Positions 45,741 through 56,696 of a DNA stretch of 64,000 nucleotides are shown here, one piece after another; positions within the stretch are counted from its first letter, which is position 1, and each line of letters starts with the position of its first letter. The translations under genes and the position numbers were made by a program. This stretch comes from Prillingera fragicola (lineage: Eukaryota; Basidiomycota; Tremellomycetes; Trichosporonales; Trichosporonaceae). Where the stretch lies: the NCBI GenBank assembly GCA_002335605.1, contig BEDY01000001.1:2046001-2110000 (forward strand), read 5' to 3'. A model generated the notes under the pieces. It had not been told where the DNA came from, did not search any database, and saw only the letters and a program-made list of their open reading frames with translations.

Positions 45741-47489
45741 ATGAGGCCACAGAACGTAGCAACCGCAGCAGGAGCAGGTGCTCTTCTCCTCGCCGCCTCG
45801 GCAGTCGCCAACGAGGCCACCTTCAAGGCAAGTGTCACATTGGCCACCTCATGGCAGCAGCAGCACTGTGCTAACTCTCTCTTTCAGGCCTCTAGCCTCC
45901 GCCCTCCCTTCCTTGAGCAGTTCCAGGAGCAGATCCCCGAGGGACGCTGGACCGTTTCGCGTGCGACCAAGCAGACCCCCGTCGGTGACGAGATCATGTC
46001 GTACGTCGGCACCTGGGCCGTCGAGGAGCCAGAGGTCTTTCCCGGAATCAAGGGCGACACTGGTCTTGTTCTGAGTAAGTGCCACGGAATGCAGCTTGTA
46101 CCCAACGACTAACCCAACGCAGAGTCCAAGGCTGCTCACCACGCCATCTCGACCCTCTTCCCCCAGCCCATTGACCCCAAGGGCAAGCCCCTCGTCGTCC
46201 AGTACGAGGTCAAGCTCCAGAAGGGTCTCGAGTGCGGCGGTGCCTACATCAAGCTCCTGTCCGAGGAGGGCGGTCTCCGCGATGGCCACGACTACACGGA
46301 CAAGACTCCCTTCACCATCATGTTTGGTCCCGACCGCTGCGGCCAGACCAACAAGGTCCACTTCATCTTCCGCCACAAGAACCCTGTCACTGGCGAGTTT
46401 GAGGAGAAGCACTTTTCGGCTCCTCCCCCTCCCAAGATCACCAAGACCACTGCCCTCTACACCCTCATTGTCCAGCCCGACAACAGCTTCAAGATTCTCA
46501 TCAACGACGAGGAGGCCGCCGCCGGCAACCTCCTCGAGGACTTTACTCCTCCCGTCAACCCTTCCAAGGAGATTGACGACCCCAAGGACTTTAAGCCTGC
46601 CGACTGGGTCGACGAGGCCGAGATTGAGGACGTTTCGGCTTCCAAGCCCGCCGACTGGGACGAGGACGCCCCCCAGATGATTGTCGACTCCGAGGCTACC
46701 CAGCCCGAGGACTGGCTCGCCGACGAGCCCACCGAGATTCCCGACCCCGACGCTGAAAAGCCCGAAGAGTGGGACGACGAGGAGGACGGTGACTGGATTG
46801 GCCCTACTGTTCCCAACCCCAAGTGCCAGGCCGTGGCGGGCTGTGGCGAGTGGACCGCCCCCAAGATCCGCAACCCCGAGTACAAGGGCAAGTGGACCGT
46901 CCCCAAGATTCCCAACCCCGACTACAAGGGCGAGTGGGCTCCCCGCAAGATTGACAACCCCGACTTTTTCGAGGACCTCCACCCCGCCGACTTTGCGCCC
47001 ATTGGTGGTGTCGGTATCGAGCTCTGGACCATGACCGAGGACATTCTCTTTGACAACATTTACATTGGCCACGACCCCAAGGAGGCCAAGGAGTTTGCCA
47101 AGGAGACTTTCCACGTCAAGCGCCCCATTGAGCAGGAGGCCGAGGGTTCGATCGAGGAGGACGACAATGTCGAGGTCACCTCGGTCGGCGACAAGGTTCG
47201 CCTCAAGGTCTACGAGTTTATCAACCTCGCCAAGGTCGACGCCGTCGACGCTGCCAAGCAGATGCCCGAGGTCGTCGCCGGTATCTCCGCTGTTCTCTTC
47301 ACCATGCTTGCCCTCCTCGGCGCTCTCTTTGGCCTCTTTGGTGCCGCCTCCAAGCCCGCCCCCGTCGTTGTCAAGAAGGCCACCGTCAAGCCCGCCCCCG
47401 CCCCCGAGGCCAAGATCACCGAGATCACCGAGGTCATTGACGAGGACGGCACTGTCAAGAAGCGTGCCACCCGCAGCACCAAGGAGTAA
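45741..47489 (+). CDS. CNE1: Calnexin
   Basis: Calnexin is the ER membrane lectin chaperone that holds monoglucosylated glycoproteins during folding. ATG at 45741 gives [20 protein letters not shown], a signal peptide. A GC-AG intron (about 45829-45888, 60 nt) joins ANEATFK to [12 protein letters not shown]; a GT-AG intron near 46075-46123 joins GLVL to KSKAAHH. The globular lectin part has [27 protein letters not shown] and VHFIFRHKN. The P-domain shows the repeats [39 protein letters not shown], then [26 protein letters not shown] and [11 protein letters not shown]-terminal anchor ([19 protein letters not shown]) and a short cytosolic Lys/Arg tail end the protein. A GACGTGG-like site on the minus strand at 45575-45581 could be a stress element, unproven. 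Confidence 0.95.
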
Positions 47490-47973
47490 GAGCACTCGCT
47501 GCAGGCGATCCGCTGTGGCGGGTCGTGTGGCGCGAGCGCGTGTGAGTCGTGATGTTTCTGTTGGCCCGGCAATGGGGCCGCAGTGCGCACGATGTAGAAA
47601 GAAATCAGTCGGGGCGGATCATGCACCATTGATTGGCCGCGGTGGGCCCTGTAGACAAAGAGAGAGATGTATGGTAGCATTATCTATTCCAAGCGCAACG
47701 TGCCCCCATAGTGCGACGCTGGTCAGCAAGCCGGGCTACTAAATCCCTCACCCCCTCGCAGCCTACGTGCAGTACAAGCGCGGCACATGCAGCGGGACAA
47801 CTCCGGAATAATAACCAGTGTCAGCCGGAATAACAACCGCACTAGACACCGGTCAACCGGGCCCCGACCGGCCTCCACTCTGCAGCATGCCCCATTACAA
47901 AGCTCGAGCCGGACATGTTGCATTCCCATCGCCCATCGCACCTCTAACACTTACATCCCCCACCTATCCAACA
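47490..47973. other. Calnexin 3' flank and promoter of next gene
   Basis: About 480 bp between two plus-strand genes. Contains the calnexin 3' UTR and the next promoter. Nothing else is recognised. Confidence 0.5.
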
Positions 47974-49234
47974 ATGCCGACCCCAACCCTCAGCGCAGAA
48001 GGCAAGACTGCAATCGACACACTCCTGCACCAAGCCGTAGCGAGCCGCAACGTCCCCGCCGTCACCTGCGGTGTGACCTCTGCCGACGGCGAACTCTACT
48101 TTGCTGCTGCGGGAGAGCGTGTGTTTGGGGAGCCTGACAAGGGGAATGTCAGCGAGCATACCCGTATGTGTCAAGGAGAGTGACTGACCGGCTGACACGG
48201 CAGGCCTGCAGCTGTTCTCGACTACAAAGCTCGTGACGACGATTGCGTGCCTGCAGCTCGTTGACCGCGGGCTGATTGACCTGGACTCGTCCGAGCTGAT
48301 CGAGTCCAAGCTGCCCGAGCTGTGCAAGGTGCCGATTATCAAGGGGTGGGACGGCAAGCCGGTGACCGTCCACCGAGGCAAGCCGCTCACGCTGCGGCTG
48401 CTGCTGTCCCACCAGTCTGGGGCGGCGTATTACTTTAACAATGACTTTGTCGCGCGGTGGGTGCAGGAGAACAACATTCCTAGCATGTTTGCGGGCGACC
48501 TCAAGGCGTACGAGACGCCGCTCATATTTGAGCCCGGCACAGACTGGGTCTACTCTATCGGCATTGACTGGGCTGGTATTCTCGTCGAACGCCTCACGGG
48601 CCAGAGTCTCGAAGAGTACTTTAAAGAACACGTCTTCGGCCCCTGCGGCGTCGCCGACCAAATGTCATTCTACCCCGACGACAACTTCAAAGAGCACAAC
48701 CAGCAGCTGTGCTCGCGCGACGACAGCGGCAACCTCGTCCACTCTGCCGGCCTCCGCCCCACGGACAAGGTCACCGGCCAGCTGAGCGGCGGCGGCGGCC
48801 TCCTCGGCACGGCAAAGGGCTACCTGGCCTTTCTGCGCGGCATCCTCAAGTCTGCCAACGGCACTGGCCTAATCTCCCAGGCCATGTACAAGGAGCTGTT
48901 CACCAACAGCCTCCCTCCGCGCCCGCACGCGGCGTATGCGTCGCTGGGCAAAATGACCCAAGCGCAGACCTACCACGACCCAGCCCACACGTCAAACGGC
49001 ACAGCCGACGGGCTGGGCCACAGCGTCGGGCTCGTCATCAACGAGACCGACTCGGTGCACGGGCGTAAAGCCGGGAGTGGATGCTGGGACGGCGCGGCAA
49101 AGACCCAATACTGGCTCGATCCGGCTTCGGGCATTGCCGGGCTGTGCTTTACACAGATTGTCGCGCCGAATCCGGATCCCATCATGCCGCTGTTTAACAA
49201 GTTTGAGCGGACGCTGTATGACCATCTCCAGTAG
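47974..49234 (+). CDS. Serine hydrolase of the beta-lactamase class C / esterase family
   Basis: The enzyme belongs to the serine beta-lactamase/D-Ala-D-Ala carboxypeptidase-like family; fungal members are often esterases, lactonases or acyl-hydrolases rather than antibiotic resistance enzymes. Two exons: ATG at 47974 (MPTPTLSAEGKTAI), intron 48164-48203, stop at 49232. The nucleophile motif is Ser69-Thr-Thr-Lys72 (LFSTTKLVTTIA). The Tyr motif is WVYSIGIDW, matching Y-x-x type placement, and FEPGTDWVYSIGIDWAG is the family segment before it. A later GHSVGLVINE / GCWDG stretch fits the third motif area. Length about 405 residues. No signal peptide, so cytosolic; substrate unknown. Confidence 0.82.
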
Positions 49235-49407
49235 AGGTCAAGTAGGAGGCGGCAGTAAGAGGAGGAGGGGATGTTATATACCAGAAATGCCAAAGTTGTC
49301 TTGACTGTAGTGGCCGTTAGTGAACCGTCAGTCACCTTCCCTAGGCTTGCTCGGCCACAACACATGGCAGCTCTTGCACATGCTCTACAAAATACAGTCA
49401 CCAAACA

Positions 49408-50213
49408 CTAAGCAGCCACGCCCTCTCCACTCCCAGCCTCTTCGAGGCGCTTCCGCCACGCCTCCAAGTCGGCGTCAAACTTTGCTTCCAGCTCGGCATT
49501 GCTGCTCTCCAGCGCAGCGACCTTGGCCTCGAGCGTCTCGCCGTCCATGCCCAGACCGACCCAGGGGTCTGTCGATGTTAAGGGAATGTCCTCTGCCGCC
49601 GTCAGTGTCCGCCTAGTGACGCGTCGACGCGCTCGCCCGCAAGACTCACGAATCCTCTCTGGCCCAAACACCTCGGTCATAATCTCATGCCTGGCCCGGA
49701 AGCGCTGCATTGCAAGCTCGCGCGGGTCGGCCTCGTCGAGCATATCCGCGAACGGCTCGTCCATGCCCATCGCGCCCGGGGCGACGGCACCCGGCGGGAG
49801 CTGCTGGCCGGGCTGCTGCATGCCTGGCGGCGCCATCGCTTGCTTCATGTAGTGCTCGTTGCCGTGGGGCGGCTGCATGTGCCGGGGAAGCATTTGCTGC
49901 TGCGGGGTGGGGCGTGACTGTCGTCAGTTGCTAATTGACAGGAAAGGCTTACCTGCTTCTTCTTCTTGGGCATGGCTTGTGGAGGCATCCCGGGCCGCAT
50001 CATCCCGGGGGGAAGCTGCATGCCGCTCGCCTGCATGGCGGCCAGCTGCTGCTGCTGCGCAATGTAGCCTTGCTGCTGGAGCATGGCGAGGTGCTGCGGG
50101 TCCATGCCCGGTGGAGGCTGCTGCTGCTGCATTTGTTGCTGGAAATCGGGGGGGAGGTGCTGGCCTGGAGGCATTTGGAACTGGGGGATGGCGTTGGCGG
50201 GAAACGAGTTCAT
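49408..50213 (-). CDS. Gln/Met-rich protein, possible transcription cofactor
   Basis: Three exons. ATG at 50213 gives MNSFPANAIPQFQMPPGQHL, then a Q/P/M-rich stretch and PKKKKQ, which joins across an intron to RPTPQQQMLPRHMQPPHG. The conserved-looking core is MDEPFADMLDEADPRELAMQ RF and HEIMTEVFGPERI, followed after a last intron by DIPLTSTDPWVGLGMDGETL and a C-terminal coiled coil (LEAKVAALESSNAELEAKFD). Length about 235 residues. The EIMTEVFG block and the Q-rich tail suggest a chromatin or Mediator-type cofactor, possibly a SWI/SNF subunit, but I cannot name a family. Low-complexity Q runs make spurious matches likely. Confidence 0.6.
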
Positions 50214-50636
50214 CGCGTCGTCGCGTGCGTGTGTGCGTGCTGCGTGCGAGGCTGGTGCGTGCGGGCAGGGGTTAGATGGCTTGGCTTGGGGGTTGATGGA
50301 TGGAGAGGGTGAGAGGACAATGGGACATGATGGACGTGACCCAGGGACTGAAAGGGGAGCAAGGGTGGATGCAGGGATCTGGATTAGGATTAGAAAAAAT
50401 ACTAATATGTCATTAGAAAACAACTTGTCCCATTAGAACACAGGTGTAATGAAATTTGATCCCGCCAGGGAGCACAACAATGTCGCCACTGGCAGGCTGG
50501 GCTACGTGACCGTCTTGTATACTCTTTCTCCATCTCCCTCTTCATCTTCAACGTCAACAAACCCTTCTCCCTCCTTATACCAGGATCACGACAACGACAT
50601 TCCCAGCATTCTCACACCTCCCACCCACTAGCCACC
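50214..50636. other. Divergent promoter between Q-rich and Ser-rich genes
   Basis: About 420 bp between divergent starts, with an AT-rich patch near 50394-50430 and a CT-rich patch near 50520-50560 (5' UTR-like). No RNA gene is seen. Confidence 0.5.
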
Positions 50637-52718
50637 ATGGCTGACCGTCCTGGGCAAACAAGACCCGCACCACGCCGAAAGGTATATCCTTCCCCAAGGA
50701 ATCAGACACTCACAATCTCAGGTGACTGGCCAAATGTCCATCGCGCACTCGCCGTCATCCTCCGTCTCGGCAGCAACAGTGTCGGCAGCACCATCAGCAG
50801 CCCCACGACTCAAGGCTCGTGTCAACCCAGCATCCATCGCATCGGCTTCAGCAACAGCTACGCCACCGCCACGACCCCGGAAAACTCCGTCCAACTTGTC
50901 GCTCAGCTCTGACAACACTCCAACAACCGCTCGCACGGGCGCTCGTTCACCTGTTGCGAGCTCTTCATCGCGGTCATCTGTTGGTGCCCCCAGTCGCGCA
51001 CCGGTATCGAAAGCACTATCACGGACCACCCCATCATCCGCGCTACGTACTCCGCCACCCGCTGCCGCCTCACCAGGCACCACCGGAACTACACGTGTTC
51101 CCAAAGTGCGGCCGGCGTCATCCTTGGGCATGACAACCCCAGCGACAAGCGCAGGTGCAAGCAGTGTTGGATCTGCGTCTTCAAAGACCAAGAGACCAAT
51201 GTCGGTGGTTGGAACAAGCGGCGGTGCCGAGGCGACCCGGCCGGCACATGTGCGCGCCACGAGTGTTCAGGTTGCGCGGCCGCAGCTGGACGAAATAGCG
51301 GCGGCCCGCGCAGCAACAGCGCCGACCGGGCAGTTGGCGACGAGGTCAAACCTCGCACAGGTCACCCCGTCGTCCATCAACATGACCATGCACGCCACAA
51401 CAGGCAGGCCTCCTCACCTCTCCCAACAGACATCAGGCGCGCCCCAGTCAGCGTTCACCCCACCGTCGTCCACACTCTTGGCAACGTCACCTGTCCCCTC
51501 TCCGTTGCTATCTCCTTCCACCCTCATTCCTAACATTCGTCCGCCAACCCCTCCTCATGGCGAACTCGACACCCTGCGAGGGTTTGGCACAGCAGTGATC
51601 GACGAGTATGAGATCAGCTCGAACCACTCTTCGCCCGTGCGATCCGCCATGCATCTCATTGGCCAGTTCTCGCCTGCCCGTGGACCATTCCAGCACCTGC
51701 ATCAACAGCACCCCACTGCCTCGTGCCCGTCGTCCCCAATTCCGTCGGATACGGCACTACTGTCCGAGCATCACAACAAGTCGCGCCGTGCAGCACTGCC
51801 ATGGAACCCTCACAGCATCCCCCCACCACAGCACCCGGCCGCACCGGACTCGCCAGAGCTGCGCACCGTTGAGCTGCCAACCATGACCCCTCGCCGGTCA
51901 TTCGACAGCATCGAGGGCTTTCTCGGTATCGACCGTGGTGAGCGCACCTCGGACGCCGACATTTCAGAGTGGACCTCGCAACGCCAATCCTCTGACAGCG
52001 AGTTTAGCGCCCCCGTCCCCGCCCGCGTCCTCCGCGATCGACTGAGCGGCAGCACGGCCGCCTCGGATCCCGATCATCCGGTACACGGCGAGCACAAACT
52101 CGAACCCGTGCTCTCTGCAGACGCCGAAAAGGCGCGTCAGGCCAAAGTCGAGCGCAAGGTGGGCTCTCCTGCTGCTCGCACTTGCTGATCGCCCAGATTG
52201 CCGACCTCGAAATCTCAAACGCCTCGCTCATGGCCATCAACCGGTCCCTGGAAGCCACAAAGGCCAAGCAACGCTCAGAGATTATAAAGCTCAGGCGCAT
52301 GCTGCGCGAGGGCGGTGCATTCTCGCTGCCCATGATCTCAGCTGCGTCGTCGTCCAACACTACCCCGGCACTGGGACACGTTCCAGCGTTCCCCAGCAAC
52401 AATCTGCACCGTGTCGTCTCAGAGGAGGAAGACGTGGACGCGACCTGGGGCGACGACGAGATGGACGACCCGGAGCTCGAGGCGCGATGGGATCGCCTCG
52501 CCGGCCTCGTCGACGCCATGCGGCGTATTGGCGAGGACGCAGTGCATCGTGGTAACGAGCAAGTCAAAGTCGGGGAGAGGAGGGTACTGGGGTGGCTTGA
52601 CGTCGAGAACATGGCCGGTGACCAGCCGTCTTCTGGCCTCAGCGCGGTGAACAGCGAGGTTGATCTCGCGAGCGTCAAGCGGGACGACGACGAGGAGGAG
52701 GTGGAGGATTCGTTGTAA
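50637..52718 (+). CDS. Ser/Pro/Thr-rich protein with C-terminal coiled coil
   Basis: Three exons join in frame: MADRPGQTRPAPRRK to VTGQMSIAHSP, and AKVERK to IADLEISNASLMAINR. The first 480 residues are low complexity, rich in Ser, Thr, Pro and Ala, with many possible kinase sites and short conserved-looking islands (GELDTLRGFGTAVIDEYE, SPVRSAMHLIGQFSP, PRRSFDSIEGFLGID). The C-terminal helix IADLEISNASLMAINRSLE with KAKQRSEIIKLRRML is a coiled coil of a type seen in basidiomycete hypothetical proteins. An acidic end (DDDEEEVEDSL) closes it. About 670 residues. Probably a cytoskeletal or cell-cycle adaptor, unproven; no catalytic domain is visible. Confidence 0.7.
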
Positions 52719-52799
52719 TCTTTAGTTGTACCCTTATCATAACATGCTAGACATAGATCCCAAGCGGCAACTTGCACTCCTGTTGGCATTTCTACTGCT

Positions 52800-55449
52800 C
52801 TACTGCCGTAGCCCGACGGCCGTGTTGTACTCGTTCCTACTAAGGCGCCAAGGAATGCCCGAGTTTGAGTAAAACTCGTCTGGATCCTCGTCGGCGTCCA
52901 AATTCAACACGGTCGCGACCTGCTGGAGCCGTGTAAACTTGTCCCTCGCGCCGCCAAACGCCGCCTGCGTGCCGAGGTAGTTTGCCACGGCGCGCAGATC
53001 CCGCTCAAACCTGATCGCACCGAGCTCGGTAAACTGCATGCCCATGACCATCTTCTCCCAGGGGCGGACCAGGAACTCGACCGTCATTGTAAACCACGTT
53101 TGGTAGTTGTGGTCCGTGAATGCCGCCTGGTGGTTCGTTAGCTTCCCTTGCTTAGTGTCAAGCAGACTTACGCGGTAACCGTCGACAATCTGCTCCCAAC
53201 CGCGCACAAACCGCCGGCGCACGAGGTCACTCTCTTCGGCGTCCGCAAACCCGTCCTCGTCGAGCAGGTACGAGACGTCCTTGTAGCACTCGTCGAGCAG
53301 CGGCCGGAGGCGCGGGCGGGTGAGCTGGTTGAACAGCGTCTCGAGGCCGTTGCGCCCTGAAGACCTAAACTGGCCCGAGAGGTCGCCGAGGAGCTCGAGC
53401 TGGTCTAGGACCTGGGCGCGTTCGCTGTCCAGCCATACCTGCGGTATACTCGCGCGTGTCTCTGTGAGCAGCCTGTCGGCGTAGTCGGCAGACGTGTCGA
53501 GGTCGTTGAGGTAGATGATGAATGACGACTTTTGGTCCCTTTCCCGCTTGTCCTTTTCTGCGCGGTCGCCACCGGGGGCAGCAGAGTAGACTGCTTCCAT
53601 CTTGCGTGCAAGCACAGCGGCATAGTCCTTTTCCAACACGGTTGAAATCTTTTCGCGCATGCTCTGCAAAGTACTCAGGCTGCCAGCCTGGAGGACGCGG
53701 TTCAGGACCAATTTGATGAGATAGAATGTATCGTCGAGAATGCTGGACAGGTGGGGCTTGGCCGACATGTCCGGCGAGTCGAGGCGGTGGGCCTTTTCAA
53801 CACTCGAACGGAGGTACCACAGCTCGAGAGGCTCGTAGTAGACCTTGAGCAGGTTTTCGATTGCACGCTGCGAGCCAGACTGCTCGATAACGTCGAGGTC
53901 GCCAGCAGTTGCTGTCGCCGTCTCTTCGTCGTCAAGGAGGCGGCTGTGGACAAAGCGACGGAAAAGAGCCCAGCGGCCGCCGAGGGCGACGAGCTCGCCA
54001 AGAACACGGTCGACGTCGCGTGGGTCCGGGCCGGACTCTTCCTCTGGCTTAGGGGTGGGTGCTACTGGTGCAGGCGTTGCGGCCTTGCGCACACCGGGCG
54101 CGTAAGGAGCATAGGACTGGATGGTGGAAGAAAGGTTTGATGTCGTGTTGGCGATAGATGCAAGCGAAATGTTTTGTGAAGATGACACGGGGTTTGTGAG
54201 CGACGCAAAGAGCATTGGCGCGAGGGCGGGATTGTTGAGCAGCGTGAAGCGCGACTGCTTGGTCTCGGAGATGAGACGGCCGACGCGGCGTTCCTCCTCC
54301 CAGCCCTCGACGAGATTGCGCACGACACGGTCGCTCTCGCCGACCAGCCGACCCACAACGGTCCTCATGCGCCCTTTGCCGTAGTACTTGTCGACAACAG
54401 GCTGGTGCTGGTCGATGATGTGCGCAATCGACTCGAGCAGCGACGTAAGGGACGTGAGATAGTACAGCGGCGACGAAGTCTTGCCTGCCGGCGTGCTGCG
54501 TGACTTCACTAGACTGACGACAAAGTTGCCGTACGCCTCGAGACCCTCGTCCTCGGCGCCGATGCCGGGCCACAAGCGGAAATACCTGCTGACCTCTTGC
54601 TCATCCTTGCGCTCGGCGGCTGCGTCAAACTCGTCGCGGAACGTCTTGAGCAGCACCTGGCGGAACTCGTCGAGCTGCTGCGGAGGCGGCAGAGGGTGCT
54701 GCGGTGTAGGCACGACAGAGCCGGCAAAGCCGCCTTCCAGCACCTCGGCCCTCACGCTCATGGCGCGACGACACGCGCGCGACGCCGACTCCCAGTCCTG
54801 CTTCTCTATCGCCACACTGAGTGTCTGCAGCGCGTTCTGCCGTCAGCCCCACCCAGCTGCTGTAACTCACCTTTAGCTCCAGCACCTCGGTGACGACATC
54901 CGCCGCCTCACGGACGCGCCCAATCTCATCGTCCAGCTTGCGCACCTTGCCTCCGACGCGCTCACTCGTCTCCCACACACGCTCAACACGTGCGACAAGC
55001 CCCTCGGCCTCATCAGCAAGCACGCCTTCGTCAACATGCTGTATCCCCAGGCCATGCTTCGACACCCCCCCTTGGCCAAGCACGAACGGCGACCCGGAGC
55101 GCTGACCGCGCTTTACGGGCGTCGACGCCGCGCTGCCTCCTGGGGACGCCATGCGCGCCGCAGGGTACGGCAGCGGCGTCTGCCCACCGCCATACCCTAC
55201 CCCGTCGACCTCTGCTGACAACCCAGCGGCGGCATCGGTGAGGTCGCGAAGGTGGAATAACGCGCCGTCGACCGCGCCGCGATCTGAAATGAGCGCATTG
55301 AGCGCGAGGGTGAGGTCTGCCTCGCGGCGAGTGAGGAGGGCGAGCTGGGCGGCGATTTGCTCTGGCGAGGTGATATCCCGCGGGTCGAGCGGGCCTGGCG
55401 TTGGTGGCGCACTGATTAGCGGGTGTGGGGAGAGGGTGGCTGCTGTCAT
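52800..55449 (-). CDS. COG4: Conserved oligomeric Golgi complex subunit 4
   Basis: Cog4 is a tether of the COG complex that captures retrograde vesicles at the Golgi. I used the ATG at 55449 (MTAATLSPHPLISAPP) because the upstream start at 55521 is GTG. The N-terminal helices (EQIAAQLALLTRREADLTLAL) and the middle segments (IEKQDWESASRACRRAM, FRDEFDAAAERKDEQEVSRYF, TVVGRLVGESDRVVRNLVEG) are the CATCHR rod; the C-terminal motif is TDHNYQTWFTMTVEFLVRPW, GMQFTELGAIRFERDLRAV, DKFTRLQQVATVLNL and IPWRLSRNEYNTAVGLR, the classic Cog4 end. An intron near 54840-54872 is needed. A second, 45-nt in-frame intron (about 53126-53170, with GCTAAC branch) has no stop, so its retention would add 15 residues. 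Confidence 0.93.
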
Positions 55450-56696
55450 GGGATTGTTGTGAGAGGTCAGTTGTTGGAGGTCAGTCGAGCTGGCATCGAG
55501 CTTTGCAGGTTGCTCAGGCACGGATATCTCGCGTGGTGCACGCGGAAAACACGTGGAATGACTGACGAGCTGTGAGGCTCATTATTTCTGCCTTGTTTTG
55601 TCCAGCCGGTATGCATAGCTGTCAGATTGGTCGGCCTACATGCACCACACAGGCATGTGCACGTTCTTGGTCGTGTAATGTCCATCTACTAGGGGTCGTG
55701 TGACAGACACAGGAGCCAGGACTGCCCATTCCTTGCCAGTCGTCTGCCACAGGCAACTGACACTACACACATTGTCTCGAGAAACACACCATGTACCTGC
55801 AATGGCGCCGTGCCTCTGCAGAACGACAACTCGGTCTTGATCGATACCGCAGCAGCAGCAGCAGTATATGAGTGAGCAAGCCACCCGATCCCATTGCTAA
55901 AAAGCAATGAAGTGCCTTGAGGTGAGCGCGTGGTACCCAGCTGATTGCTGCTGCCCGAGGAATGACCATTTGAGGGGTGACTGCCCCTTGGAACGTGGCT
56001 TACACGCCTTATACGACACCTTGTTCGGCCTACTGCAGTCCCGCCAGCTGTGCATGTGCGTACTTTGCACAGCGCACGCAGGTACGCAGGTACGCAGGTC
56101 CACGGTGGCTGCGTTCTGGCAGCGATGTACATTGGTCAACGTTGACCATTTGCAGTTGGGCGTAAGCCGGCTAAATGTCAACAAGTCGAGGTATCATGGT
56201 GGCTTACCTAGCGTATCACACGAACGCCTCTTGATGAAGCCGTCTAGGCGACGACTTATCTGCGTATAGCTGCACCAGTCGTAATCGCCAAAGCAATGCA
56301 TGCGCTTCAGATCAGGAGCAAGCAAGCAGCATTCAAACTCGCCCACCTTGGATATGACTCGGCAATTTACACCCGAGTCGCCTCATCTCCCCCTGCACAG
56401 TCTTGGAGCATATCTTGCTTGTGCCAAGGTGGCCTGCGTCGAGTACACATGCAGCGTGTATCTCTCACACCCATGCATGCTGGGAGCCGACAAGGATAGG
56501 TTATCGGGTGAGACCGAATACCGGGCCTATGATGGCCGGACCGTTTAGCCGACAGGAGCATCACTCCACTTTCTCGGTCATCATGATTGAGCACGGCGCG
56601 TAACAGCAAGCCCACCCATTGTACATATACTCTTGCCCACTGCCATTGCCCGTGTTTCCCTCTTCCTCATACTCCACGCCGCCTCCTCCACCCACC
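55450..56696. other. Gene-poor region between divergent COG4 and amidase starts
   Basis: About 1.25 kb with both promoters. It holds a short (CAG)n at 55851-55865 and a three-unit run of tacgcagg near 56080. ORFs here lack protein-like composition. No RNA gene recognised. Confidence 0.5.

Noticed and set aside
45849..47495. 548-residue minus-strand ORF across calnexin
   Set aside because: It is the exact antisense of a confidently identified gene and arises from C-ending codon bias; its protein is a Leu/Gly/Val-rich string without domains.
55450..55521. COG4 start at 55521
   Set aside because: That codon is GTG; the first in-frame ATG is at 55449.
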